Source: Hondaea fermentalgiana
Lineage: Eukaryota > Sar > Bigyra > Thraustochytrida > Thraustochytriidae
DNA: 64,000 nt
NCBI GenBank assembly: GCA_014084085.1
Contig: NPFB01000040.1
Coordinates: 365,699-429,698 of the forward strand
Reading direction: 5' to 3'
Within the stretch, counting starts at the first letter, position 1, and every line of letters begins with the position of its first letter. Made by a program: the position numbers and the translations under genes. Under the pieces are notes generated by a model. The model ran no database searches and was not told the origin of the DNA. It saw only the letters and a list, made by a program, of their open reading frames with translations. Positions 37,568 through 48,200 of the stretch are shown here, piece by piece.

Positions 37568-39247
37568 GCGTCTCGCGTTCTCCCGTCCGTCCTCGTGCTC
37601 GTCCGCGTCGTCGTCCTCGTGCTCGCTCTTCTTCAAGTTTTGCTCCAAGGGCTCGACCTAACCGTGGCATCGAGCGGGGCGCACACCTTTGAGAACACGT
37701 CGTGATTGAGAACGCGACGCAATGGCAAGCCTGGGGCCTAGCACGGCGGCGATTGAAAGAACGAGAACGCGCGGCCACAACTCGAACTTGAACTTGAAGC
37801 GCGCTAGCCGCACGCCACGAAGCCAGCCGCCTAGGGCCGCTTGCTGGCTTGTGGCCGCGCAAGCATACTCATTGTCAGCCACCGTCAGCCAGTTTGCTCA
37901 CAAGATTTGCACGAGGGCCTACTCGTAGACGGCCGACTGGGCCAAATCTGTTGCTCGGCCGGCCGGTCGGTCAGTCGGTCGTTCCGTCATTCGTTTTGCA
38001 CTACTCGTGAACGTTGACAATTCCGTCGTAACAAGTACAGTAGCAGGCCTGCACCATCCTTTGTTTCTCTTTCTATCCCCGCGGGCCAGCTTCGAGCTTC
38101 GAGCTTCAGCTTGGCCTGGCGAGCCACCCAGCTAGCGGACGTTTGCCAATAAACTACGACTTCGTCGCAGCGAGTAGGTATGGCTTACATATACATAATT
38201 CTTTTTGCATCCCCGTGGGCCATCCAGTCCAGCTACTCGTGACCGTCCAGATAGACATCCGCGCCAGCCAGCCAGCCAGCCAGCCAGCCACCTCTGCGGA
38301 ACGTATCGTACTGGCCTCATGCATCGACGCCGTGCTGGAGCTCTTCGATGATCCATCATCATCGCGCACAACCACATCAACAACGACACCGACACCAAAA
38401 AAGTAATAAAACGTTCGACGAAAAGATGGTGCGTTTGGTTTTTTACCATCATCATGAAAGAGCGCCCCGCCGCTTCCCTAGATCTCCCCACCATCTCAGC
38501 GATGGCCGCGCCGGCTGCCACCATCAGTTGGCCATCCCCGCGTCCCTCGCCCATTCCTCCTCCTCGTCCATCCAGCTCCGTCGCTTTTCTAAAGTCGGGC
38601 TCGATCTCGCCTCCGCCACCGTGGCCGCCACCGAGGCGCCGGCCGACGGGGCCAAGCATGCCCTCCATCCCCACGGCCTTCAAGTGCGACGCGCACGCCA
38701 CGGCCTGCACGCATGCAAGCATCAGCATGCTCTCGCCCGACAAGAAAGACGACACCCCGCGCTCCCCGCGACAGCCTCCGCGTGTCCCCTCTCGGTACAT
38801 CAGACGTCGCTGGGTGTGGGCTGGAAGCAGCACGGCGAGCGAGGGTGTCCACCGCGGCTCTCGCGATCGCGCTATACCTCACCGCAGGCACATCCATCGG
38901 GTAGAGCGACGTGTGCACTCGTTTACCACTCGCTGCACTTGAGGGAATGGAACGAAGATCAGCCAGGCCAGCGCAGCCGGGCAAAACCCGAACGGCGGCT
39001 CTCGTCCTAGCAGTTGCCGACACCAGGCCGCCCGCCCCGCGCGGCTTCGAGAATCAGGCTAGCAAGCAAAAGCAAGCAAGCAGGCAAGCCCCCCCCCTGC
39101 TCGCGCGCGCCCCCTTGCTCCGCTCGGGCCCTCGCGTGGCCTCGCGGCGGCGCCAAGTGACGGGACAAAGACTTGACAGCGACAACGAGCAGCAAGTCAA
39201 GGTGGGCTTGTCGTCTTCATACTTGGCGAACAGAATAGCTACGTAGG
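37568..39247. other. 1.7 kb divergent region between EED-like and MFS genes
   Basis: Divergent start codons face outward. Arrays include GGTC at about 37955-37985, TCGAGCT at about 38089-38112, CCAG at about 38258-38295, and a CAAG/poly-C stretch at about 39063-39105. An ORF pair on both strands at about 38130-39020 is His/Arg/Pro-rich low-complexity sequence and is not called a gene. Confidence 0.5.
38258..38295. repeat. (CCAG)n array
   Basis: Eight or nine CCAG/GCCA units. The same tetramer recurs at about 1687-1712 and about 58152-58178. Confidence 0.75.
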
Positions 39248-40762
39248 ATGAGCAAGTCTTCGGAGCGCAGCGTGGAGCTCCTCCCCGATGGGTCAATCAA
39301 GGTGTACCCAAGACGCTGGGCGGTTCTAGCATCCGTGGCTCTCTGTGGCTTTGGGTGGACGATGAACATGAGCAGGCAGGTGCCGCTGTCTCCGACGTAC
39401 GCCAAGCATTTTAACGTCCCAAACCAGGCCTTCTCGCGGGATGACAATAATAACCTTGTGCTGGGTATCGACTTTCTCACCACCTTTGATGCGCTTGTGC
39501 TCATTTGCTCCTACATCGTTGCAGCTAAAGTTGTGTCTCGCTGGGGACTCCGCATGCTCACGTTAAGCAGCTTTTGCCTGGCATTTTCAGCTTGGATGTG
39601 GTACGCTGCTGATGATAGCTACTTTGGAGTGCTTGGGGCGCGCACCATCACGTCTATCTTTGCGCCCTGCATCTCGTCGAGCATTCTCGTTGTCAGTAAT
39701 GTGTGGTTCCCTGAGAACGAACGCGCAAAGGGAACCGCTGTAATCTCGCTCTTTCTGCTACTCGGCACGGGCGCTGCGCTGATTGTGGGCCCGATGCTGG
39801 CTACTTCTCCCTTCAAGGTTGTTGACTTGACGTTGCGCAGCTGCAACGTGGATAAGATTCAGCCAGACCTTTACATTGCCTACACGGCTGCACAGGTTGC
39901 AGGCGAACCCCTGTCTTGCGAGATCGAGGGGTACGAGTACGCAGAAGAGGAATTTTGTTGTTATTTGCCCGTGAATTTGCGCCTGCTGGACCTCATCATG
40001 GCAATCTTTATGACTGTCGTGGCTTTCATTACCCTCGTTTCTGTTCGCAATGAGCCACCTACATTGCCTTCCCCTTCCGCTGGCCGCAAGGCGGACACAA
40101 GCATCAGAACGGGCCTTCACGCGCTCGTTTCGAGTCGCCGCTTCCTCATGTTGACGCTTAGTGACTTCATCATTTCAGGACCCGTGAGTGTACTTTATTA
40201 CGCGATGGCACGCATGTTTCCTCCGGCGGTGTCGAGTCTGAGTTTTGTCGTAAGCGCCATCGGCCTCGCGCTGGCCATCCCCACGGCAATTTTGGCGGCG
40301 CACCTGCTCGACAAGCGTGGTTGGTACTATACCACTACGGTGGCAGGCTACACGACCGGCACGCTCATGTGGATTCTTGCAACCATTGCGTTCGCAACAG
40401 AGACCTCGGGGCTCTTTATCTTTGGCGTGGTGCTTGCGCTCTCGCTCTTTATCGCCTGGCAAACGGCCGTCTTTGAGACCAAGCTCGAGTACGTCTTTAC
40501 GCACCAGCATTCGCTCGAAACCTACGTCATTTCTACGGACCGTATTATCATCCAAATTGGCAAGTTCGTCTTCGTGTCCTGCTTGGTGCCCGAGGTTGTC
40601 GGCGGAGCGCTCAACACGTACGGCATTGGCTGTGGCCTTATGGTGGTTGGCTGCTTGCCCGTGCTCTTCATCCGCGATCGCTACCTTTACTTGCGCCAAG
40701 CTTACGATCACAGCAACGCAGAGGCTGAGTGCCAAGGCACGGCGTCTGTCTCACAGGCGTAA
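39248..40762 (+). CDS. MFS transporter, SLC49-like, tandem copy 1
   Basis: 504 residues, about 12 membrane spans. A short cytoplasmic start (VELLPDGSIKVYPRRW) precedes TM1. The TM2-TM3 loop reads SRWGLRML, a reduced MFS motif A like the GLR loop of SLC49-family proteins. A conserved VVSNVWFPENERAKGTA segment precedes TM5. A large loop with paired cysteines (CEIEGYEYAEEEFCCYLP) links the halves before TM7. Transport type and substrate are unknown; SLC49 members carry heme, choline or pyridoxine-type compounds in animals. It is a close paralogue of the next gene, in the same direction. Confidence 0.8.
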   Translation: MSKSSERSVELLPDGSIKVYPRRWAVLASVALCGFGWTMNMSRQVPLSPTYAKHFNVPNQAFSRDDNNNLVLGIDFLTTFDALVLICSYIVAAKVVSRWGLRMLTLSSFCLAFSAWMWYAADDSYFGVLGARTITSIFAPCISSSILVVSNVWFPENERAKGTAVISLFLLLGTGAALIVGPMLATSPFKVVDLTLRSCNVDKIQPDLYIAYTAAQVAGEPLSCEIEGYEYAEEEFCCYLPVNLRLLDLIMAIFMTVVAFITLVSVRNEPPTLPSPSAGRKADTSIRTGLHALVSSRRFLMLTLSDFIISGPVSVLYYAMARMFPPAVSSLSFVVSAIGLALAIPTAILAAHLLDKRGWYYTTTVAGYTTGTLMWILATIAFATETSGLFIFGVVLALSLFIAWQTAVFETKLEYVFTHQHSLETYVISTDRIIIQIGKFVFVSCLVPEVVGGALNTYGIGCGLMVVGCLPVLFIRDRYLYLRQAYDHSNAEAECQGTASVSQA

Positions 40763-41840
40763 AAGTCCGTCCATCGTAGAACATAATACCCATCAATCAA
40801 TCTATCAATCTATATCTATTTATCAATGACAGCAAAACGAAGGCAAACGTCACAGGACAGATAGTAATGACGCCGCACTCGAGTGGTCAAACGTAGCAAC
40901 ACGCTAAGCTCTTGCATGCTCTCCTCGCAAGTCTCGTCTCTGGGGAATTTTCATTCCCTCCGAGGGTCCCGGATCTCGTTCCCGGCGCCAGCCCTCCCTC
41001 CTCGACATGCGAACTGCAACCGATCCCAGACCGCGCGCTCGCATACACACATACACACTCACGCACACGGCAAGTACTAGCACGCGACCTCTCCTCTGTA
41101 TGCGCCAGCTGAAGCTGTATTGAGCTGTAGCCGACGCGTCGAGCATTGAGCTTGCCGAGACCGAGTCAGGACTCGCGGACACGTGCTGCGGCTAGGCGCC
41201 GGTTCACAAGTTACACTCGTAGCGTTTCCCCTACGAGAACGCGCTACCGTCATCCACGGGCAAGCTACGCGTCTCTTACGGAGTCCAGTTGCTCATAGCC
41301 AATCCCGCCGCGCAAAACCTCGGCGAGACCGGGTCTGCCGCGCAGGTCGCCCAGACCTTTTGCGCTGCTCGGGTACTTGCCGCTCCGGCCTGGAGCAGCC
41401 TTTGAGCAGAGCTCGCTCGCTGCGCGTCGAGCCTGCAGACACCGCGGGCGCGTGAGGAGACCGCCATCGGCGGCTGACGCTGCAAATTAATTTGTAGCGC
41501 AGCATCGCGCAGCACTGCGCCTTGTCGACTTCGAGCAAGGCAAGGCAAGGCAAGGCAAGGCGAGGCCAGGCAAGGCGAGCCAAGGCGCAAGAAGGCAAGA
41601 CGTGGCAAGACAAGCGATTTGCGCGCAAAGCTCGAGACACCTTCATCTCGGAACCCAGCTCACCAGCGAGCAGACAGAAAGGCAAACAGACAGACAGACA
41701 GAGAGACATACCGACCTTGAACGCAATTAGGCCTTACTTCACACTCGAAGTACTAAGCTTATCGTGCGGACGTCTTTTTCCATTGATACATAGCGTTTGA
41801 CATCTTGTCGAACTAGGCCTACTACAACGAAAGTAGGACG
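40763..41840. other. 1.1 kb spacer between tandem MFS genes
   Basis: Holds CACA repeats at about 41043-41072 and a (CAAGG)n array at about 41534-41580. Unlike the flanking coding regions, it shows no second-copy similarity. No gene was recognised. Confidence 0.55.
41535..41580. repeat. (GCAAG)n pentanucleotide array
   Basis: Six clean AAGGC/CAAGG units decaying into AGGCGAGG-type variants. It begins about 300 bases before the second MFS gene. Confidence 0.7.
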
Positions 41841-43391
41841 ATGCTCGCGCGCATGAAAAGGTCTGCAGAGAGCCGCGCACCAGAGGAGCCGCGCAAGATG
41901 GAACTCCTGCCGGACGGGTCCATCAAGGTGTACAAGCGACGATGGGCCGTGCTGGCTTCATTGGCGCTCTCGTACTTTGGATGGAATCTGTCCATCAGCA
42001 GGCAGGTCCCGCTTTCTCCGACATATGCCAAGTACTTTGACGTGCCAAACCAGGCATACTCGCGAGATGCCGACAACAACCTAGTGCTGGGTATCGACTT
42101 CCTTGCAACTTTTGACGCAATCGTGCTCATCTGCGCCTATCTCTTTGCCGCCTTTTCCGTCTCCCGCTGGGGCCTGAGGATGCTCAAAGTTGGCAGCTTC
42201 TTTCTCGCGTTTTCAGCGTGGATGTGGTATGTCGCTGACGACAGCTACTTTGGCGTGCTGGGAGCTCGGACGATTTCTTCGATATTTGGACCTTGTGTGT
42301 CCTCAAGCTTGCTTATGGTCAGCAACGTTTGGTTTCCGGAGTCGGAACGAGCCAAGGCCACGGCCATCACCGCGCTACTCTCTCTTCTCGGCACAGGAGC
42401 CTCGCTCATCGTTGGGCCGATGCTGGCTACCTCAGACTTCAAGGTTGTCGACCTTTCTTTGCGCAGCTGCAACGTGGACCAGATTCAAGCGGACCTCTTG
42501 AACGCCTACAACGCCGCGCAACTTGCAGGCGAACCTCTCTCTTGTGAAATCGAGGAATACGAGTACGCCGAGGAAGAGTTTTGCTGCTACCTCCCCGTTA
42601 ATCTGCGCCTTCTCGACCTCATCATGAGTCTCTTCACGACGCTTGTTTTTTTAATTACTCTCGTGTCCGTCAAAGATCACCCGCCTACGCTTCCATCGCC
42701 CTCCGCGAGCCGGCCGGCGCATACGAGCATTAAGACAGGACTCTCGCTCCTCTTCTCGAACCGCCGCTTTGTCCAGCTTGCGCTGAGTGATTTTATCATT
42801 TCCGGCCCAATTCAGGTGGTCTACTACGCAATGGCGCGCATGTTTCCCCCGGAGGTATCCAATTTGACCTTTGTGGCAAGCGCAGGTGGCATTGCTTTGG
42901 CCATTCCTACCGCGCTCGTCGCAGCTCACCTTTTGGACAAGCGCAGCTGGTATTACTCGATCACCGTGACTGGATACACCAGTGGAACGGCCATGTGGAT
43001 CCTGGCTACGATCGCTTACGCGACGGATGCCTCCTGGCTTTTCCTCGTTGGCATTGTTCTGGCGCTCATGCTCTTCATTGCGTGGCAGACAGCTGTCTAC
43101 GAGACCAAGCTCGAGTACGTCTTTACACATGAGCACTCTCTGGAGTCGTACGTTATGTCGACGGACCGCATGATCTTTCAAATTTCCAAATTCATCTTTG
43201 TCTCCACTTTGGCGCCCGAGGTCGCTGGTGGCGCCCTGAACTCGTACGCGATTGGTTGCGGAGTCATGGTTGTTGGCTGTCTGCCGGTGCTTCTCATCCG
43301 CGATCGATACACGTACCTTCGCCAAGAGTATGACCATGGCACTGCCGATCCCGAGGTGAAGAACGCACATGCGGATAGAGTGTCTCCTTAA
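41841..43391 (+). CDS. MFS transporter, SLC49-like, tandem copy 2
   Basis: 516 residues, same architecture as the preceding gene. Long identical blocks include the PLSPTYAK, WYVADDSYFGVLGARTI-type and EYEYAEEEFCCYLPVNLRLL segments. Variation is concentrated at both termini, in TM1 and the first half of TM2, and at the C-terminal tail (NAHADRVSP). Three ATGs lie near the start (41841, 41853 and 41898). The first is used here, but the third aligns with the copy 1 start region. The pair arose by tandem duplication, and both frames are intact, so both are probably functional. Confidence 0.8.
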   Translation: MLARMKRSAESRAPEEPRKMELLPDGSIKVYKRRWAVLASLALSYFGWNLSISRQVPLSPTYAKYFDVPNQAYSRDADNNLVLGIDFLATFDAIVLICAYLFAAFSVSRWGLRMLKVGSFFLAFSAWMWYVADDSYFGVLGARTISSIFGPCVSSSLLMVSNVWFPESERAKATAITALLSLLGTGASLIVGPMLATSDFKVVDLSLRSCNVDQIQADLLNAYNAAQLAGEPLSCEIEEYEYAEEEFCCYLPVNLRLLDLIMSLFTTLVFLITLVSVKDHPPTLPSPSASRPAHTSIKTGLSLLFSNRRFVQLALSDFIISGPIQVVYYAMARMFPPEVSNLTFVASAGGIALAIPTALVAAHLLDKRSWYYSITVTGYTSGTAMWILATIAYATDASWLFLVGIVLALMLFIAWQTAVYETKLEYVFTHEHSLESYVMSTDRMIFQISKFIFVSTLAPEVAGGALNSYAIGCGVMVVGCLPVLLIRDRYTYLRQEYDHGTADPEVKNAHADRVSP

Positions 43392-43886
43392 GTCGCTGGC
43401 TCTGTCTTGCCAATATATGTCGCGCCCTTTTGTTGTTCTGAGGATGTCATGTACTAAAAATCACACTCCTCTTTTGTCATATCGTACAGCCTTTCGCCTT
43501 TCATAAATAAAAAATTGCTTGCTGAGGATGTTTGTTGTGTCGACCTTGCCCAAGAGATGAGATTCTTTTGTCGTGGGGTCTTAACGTGACTTCTGCAGTG
43601 CGATGACGTCTTTCGCTGTGTCGACCATGCCCAAGATTTCTTCTTTACACTCAAAAAGTCCTTGCAAAAACTGTCTCGTCCCACATTCTGCAGCGCCTCT
43701 CTTTCTCTTTCTGGATTCTCTTCTGGCTTATTTTCTTGTCTATGCGGTAGGCCAATAAACACATGCTACAGAGGCCATTGAATCGCGGCTCCTCGACCAG
43801 GTAATATCTTGATTTATCGACAGTAAAACATGAAAAGAAAATAGAGAGTGTGATCACTGGACTGATCACAAAACAGATTATAGACT
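43392..43886. other. Convergent spacer with a two-copy repeat
   Basis: AT-richer 3' spacer. A 20-base element TGTGTCGACC(T/A)TGCCCAAGA occurs at 43536-43555 and 43617-43636 (81-base period), each followed by an ATTCTT/ATTTCTTC segment. A minus-strand frame through both reads SWARSTQQTS and SWAWSTQRKTS, but it is not called a gene. Confidence 0.6.
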
Positions 43887-44567
43887 TCAGAGTTGGCACG
43901 CGCTAGGGGCAGCATTCAGACACAGTCTGACGCTGTCATCCAACCAACTTTTTTGCTGGGCCTCGACATCGTCTTCGACGGCATCATCAGCGTCGGAATA
44001 ACCTCGCGAGAGATTCCGGAACGACCAGCTTGATGGCTTCAGAGCAAAGCCAATTATTTCGTCTTCAAACGTCTCGATATGAAAACCTGAATTTACGGGC
44101 TCAACCCAGCTTTTGGCGAGTTTACGCGCCATTCCACTTGGGTTGCATAGATTACTCCACACCGCTGCTGACCGAGCCTCAATCCGACGCCGCGAAGCCC
44201 ATGAACCAAAGTCGGTCACCGCAGCTTGACGATCCTTTACAGCGCGCTTCTCGTTTTCCTCCCGAGTCTGTCGCGCCACGCAGATTGCAATCTTGACCAA
44301 ATTGATCAAGGTCAGAGCAATGTAGACCAATGCCAGCGCGAAAACAAGCCACCCGAGTACCTCGACAATACCTGCCAGGGAAATTGAGAATAAATTCCCC
44401 AGAGGCAGGAAATAACCTGAGGCACCGTGCGTATAGTTGGCCACGCACGCTGAGGCGTTATTCGCGTCCGCATACAACAGGCTCGTCGGCTTCACCCCGG
44501 TCGCCTTTAGCGTCGCCGAAACTGCGACTGGGGCGCCTCGTTCGCCGGCAAGCTCGTGAAAGCCCAT
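43887..44567 (-). CDS. Unknown single-span membrane protein, 226 residues
   Basis: Unrecognised. An N-terminal extracellular-type segment with two Cys and an N-glycosylation sequon (ANYTHG) precedes one long hydrophobic stretch at about residues 57-95 (SLAGIVEVLGWLVFALALVYIALTLINLVKIAICV), which could be one or two spans. A basic helical region (RQTREENEKRAVKDRQ) and an acidic, Ser-rich tail follow. It is divergent from the EF-hand/ankyrin gene, sharing a 0.7 kb GC-rich region. Confidence 0.65.
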   Translation of the reverse strand: MGFHELAGERGAPVAVSATLKATGVKPTSLLYADANNASACVANYTHGASGYFLPLGNLFSISLAGIVEVLGWLVFALALVYIALTLINLVKIAICVARQTREENEKRAVKDRQAAVTDFGSWASRRRIEARSAAVWSNLCNPSGMARKLAKSWVEPVNSGFHIETFEDEIIGFALKPSSWSFRNLSRGYSDADDAVEDDVEAQQKSWLDDSVRLCLNAAPSACQL

Positions 44568-45262
44568 GAGGCCTTTCTCTCCTTCTCTCTGTGGAGCGTC
44601 TTATGAGGCCGCGAGCGCGACCTTGCGCCCTCCGCGCGCGTGAAGTCTTCGAGCCGGGGCAGCCGCGAGGAGGTATAACAAGCGCGCACGCGCCCGAGGG
44701 CTCGCTCGCCCACGCGCCCGACCGAGCACGATGCGCGCCGGCGGCTCCGCGCTGGGCCTGCCGCGTCGCCGGCGGTCCCGGCGTGCGCGAGCGAGCGCGC
44801 ACGGGGGCGCCGCGTTGCGAGTCTGCGCGCGTCGCGTGGCGGCGGGTCGACCGACCTCGCTGCGCCAAAGTCGAGCGAGTGGTATAAAGTAGAGCAGCAG
44901 GCAGGCAGGCGCACACCTTTCTAGTTCGCAAGGTGCGAAAGTGCTCTCTCTGTGGATGGCTGGGCCGCGCCGTGCCGCCGCACGCGTGTGCACGCGCTGG
45001 CCCCGCCGGCAGGGAGGGAGGCAGGGAGGGAGGGAGGGAGGGAGGGTGTGCGGCGGCCCGAGCACACGCGCGATCCGAGCCAGAGGGCGCGGGCGGCAGC
45101 GCCGAGTTCGGGCTGCTCCGGGCCGAGTCGGTGCCCCAAGGAGAGCGAGGCAGGCGAGGAGGGGACAGAGGGAGGTTAAAGCTGACTGGTACGCGCGGGG
45201 ACCCAGGTGTGTACTGGGCCTTGCATAACGGTAAAAGAGTGAAGAGTCTGCAAAGCGGTGCG
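44568..45262. promoter_or_regulatory. 0.7 kb divergent GC-rich promoter region
   Basis: Lies between the unknown membrane protein (minus) and the EF-hand/ankyrin gene (plus). A TATAAA at 44883-44888 on plus is about 375 bases before the ATG. A (GGGA)n array lies at about 45012-45045. The frame is open upstream of the ATG (to a GTG at 44933), but the extra residues are repeat-derived. Confidence 0.45.
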
Positions 45263-48200
45263 ATGCAACGCGAGCAGGTGGTTGGTAAAAGCGAGCAAAT
45301 CTCTCTGCGCGCGTTGGGCGCCGGAGGAGGAGGAGGGGGGTTGCAGGCTGGCGCCAGAAACGCATGGGCGCGAGCGATGGCGTCGCCGCGCGATGACGAA
45401 GAGTGCTTTGCGATCCCCTCCGGCGCATCGTTCTGCGGTCCTGGCAAGACAGATATTGCGCAGCACCAGCACCAGGCATTCAGGGGCCCAGAAAGTCAGC
45501 AAGCCTCTCCGTACAACACCAACAGCTATGTGGACCGCGACGAGAGTAGCAAAGATTGCGAAGAAGATGATTTCGTCAGCGAAAGTGACCTTGCAACCGC
45601 GACGTGCAAAGGTGAAGCTGTTGTAGATGCTGACGACGACGACGGAAACGTCGACAAACACCACTACCACGATGGCAACGACGACGATAGCCAGGCGTTT
45701 GCTGAAGACAGCAACTACGACGACGACAGCGACGATAACGATGACGTAAACAATGGTCGACGGCGTGACGATCAGCTCGGGACGGAAAAAGTAGCTTCGA
45801 GTGATTCTGAAGAAAACGACAGCGACGTAAACGAGCACGGTCAGAACGATCGTCCCACCAGGCCAGAGACAGCTTTCTTTACCGCTCTCTCCGATGACGA
45901 AAGTAGCGATGAACTCGACGAAAATGCTCTCTTTTCACGACACAACGAGGAGCTCAAGCTGCAAGCAAAGGGCGAAGCACCAACGCGGCCCGTCGTGCGC
46001 GAGGTAGGTCCATCGCGAATTCATGCGGAAAGGTCATATTACGATGGTCTGCCATTTGGCCCTGGCCCCGGGATGCTTTTTCATCTTCAGCCGCTTTCCA
46101 GCAAGCCAAAAAGTAGTCTGACGCGAAAGCATGCATCAGGCGCTGGCGTGCAAAACGGGCTCCGACGACACCGCCGTGATGGCGTGCTTCACGTTCGCAT
46201 GCCTGACACTGCCGTCTTTGGAAGGCAGGGGCGACGCGTTTTGCTACGTTTCAGCTCCAAGGCCCAGGGAATGGTGGCAAGTTCTCTCGAGGCTGATGCG
46301 TGGGAGGAAACGCTATGTAAAAAGTGGCTTGCAGAAGCACGCCCTGTTGGCGTCGAGCACGAACCAATTGTGGCCGTTCTCAAGTTCCCGTCTTGGCTTC
46401 ATGTTGAGGGCTCGGAGACACGACTTGTGAATGCTGCAACACTTCTCGGTAGACTAGAACAACGCCCGAACATCTGCGTGGTGCAGAGATTTGTGAACCC
46501 CAAAGGGGCCAAGCCGTCCGTTTATCGCGCGACGTGGCGCCGTGACAAGCTGCCTATCGTTGTCAATATTACCGCTTCACGCACTTTTCGAGAGGCCAGC
46601 AGAGACGCGCATGCGCGACAAGACGCGGACGTTCTTCGCCATGACCATGGCCAATCGACGCAAAACTCAAAAAATCAAAATGAGGACAGCTCAGATGAGC
46701 GTTTAGTCACAGTGCCACAAGCACAGCATTTCTTCGAGGAACGTTTACTCTCCGAATGGTTTTGCCCGGGCTCTGCGGATACGGACAAAACTACAATCTT
46801 CAAAGTTGCAAATGTGGCTGTCAGCCAGGTACACGAGGCGCTCACGCGCATTGCGCGCCACCTCGAAGCGTCCATCGGGCGCGAATATGGACTTCGCAAG
46901 TTTGCCTTTGAGCAACTTCAGTGTGACTTAATGCGATCCAAGAGCGACGAGTGGATTCTCACCAATGTACGAGGCTTTGAGTTGACCCCCGAAGCGTATC
47001 GCGAGGCCCATCAAGTCGAACTCGAAATTCGCCATCGTCGCGAAGCGCAAGGGGATTACTACGATTCAGAAGACGAAGAAGTGCACAACAAGCAAAGAAG
47101 ACAGTATGTCCGGCGTCAACATGGGTACGAACGCAACGGTGCTCGTTCTTTACGCGCAAATGGAACGCGTCGTCTTTGTGCGATGTGCAGCAGGCCGATT
47201 CTCCCCGACGAGAAAGTCCCTTGTCGTCCCCGTGATACAAATCAGGTATCGGCTGCGACGTCTTCAGCAGTGGAGCAATTTCCGACAGTCAGCGAAGCTA
47301 CCTCCGCGGAGGGAAGCAACGAAATCAGTACTTCGGAACAGAAACGAAAAAAGCCGGATAATCCAAAACAGAAAAAGCCTGGAGAGCCCGCAGCGAAAAC
47401 CAACTTTGAAATGACGAGTGTTCTAGCTCGAGTTCTAAGGACGCAGCTTATGCTTCGCGGGCGCCGCGTTGTTGCTTTTGACAATTGTCTTTTTGCGCGG
47501 AATGAATCTCGATTCGAAAACGGAATCCTTGTGCCTGGGTCCTCCGCTGCTGTGGGGAACTCGTTCCAGGTCTGTAAACTCTGTCATGCTCTTTGGGAAG
47601 CCAACGAAACTCTAGTCCATACTGGAAAAGAAATTGGAGCCTCGTGGCTTCCGCAGAATATCCGTGCGCAGAAAAATCATGGAAATCAAGTCCGCAGTCC
47701 AACTCGAGCTGAGACACCCGCAAAGGCCTCCAGGACCAAGGTCAATGCAAGGAAGAAAAAAGCAAATGTCAAAGTCCCCACCAACCCTTCAACGCGGGCC
47801 TTGCTCGAGCGTGTGGCAAGCTCGGGCCAAGATGCTCGAGCTCGCGCCGACTCGGAACGCAACGCAGGACAGACAGAGGTGTACGATGGAGATTCGCAAC
47901 CGAAAATCATTATTCCAGGAGCCCCAAGCTACGGCGCCAAGCCTGGGTCAAGGGCTGGATATATTTTTTGCGGGTCTGAAGAAGACATGTATCGGCCAAA
48001 AACAGAGTCGCTAAAGATGACATCCACCACAGCAGGCGTTGCAGCAGCAAAAGACGCTCGAGAAACCAAACTCAACCCGGCTCATGCTCGACTTCAGTTC
48101 CGTCTCGCGATCTTTTTGCGAGACATTGTTGGTCTTCCTGGTGAAAAGCTTGACCTGCAGTACAGGTTCCATCCCTGGGCTGGGACTGTGAGCATTCCTG

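Noticed and set aside
37568..37648. 27-codon upstream extension of the EED-like protein
   Set aside because: It opens only with a TTG and is preceded by a TAG, so the first ATG at 37567 was used.
43454..43762. 102-codon minus-strand frame with a two-copy repeat
   Set aside because: In a 3' spacer, AT-rich, no ATG context or domain. The repeat is noted as DNA only.
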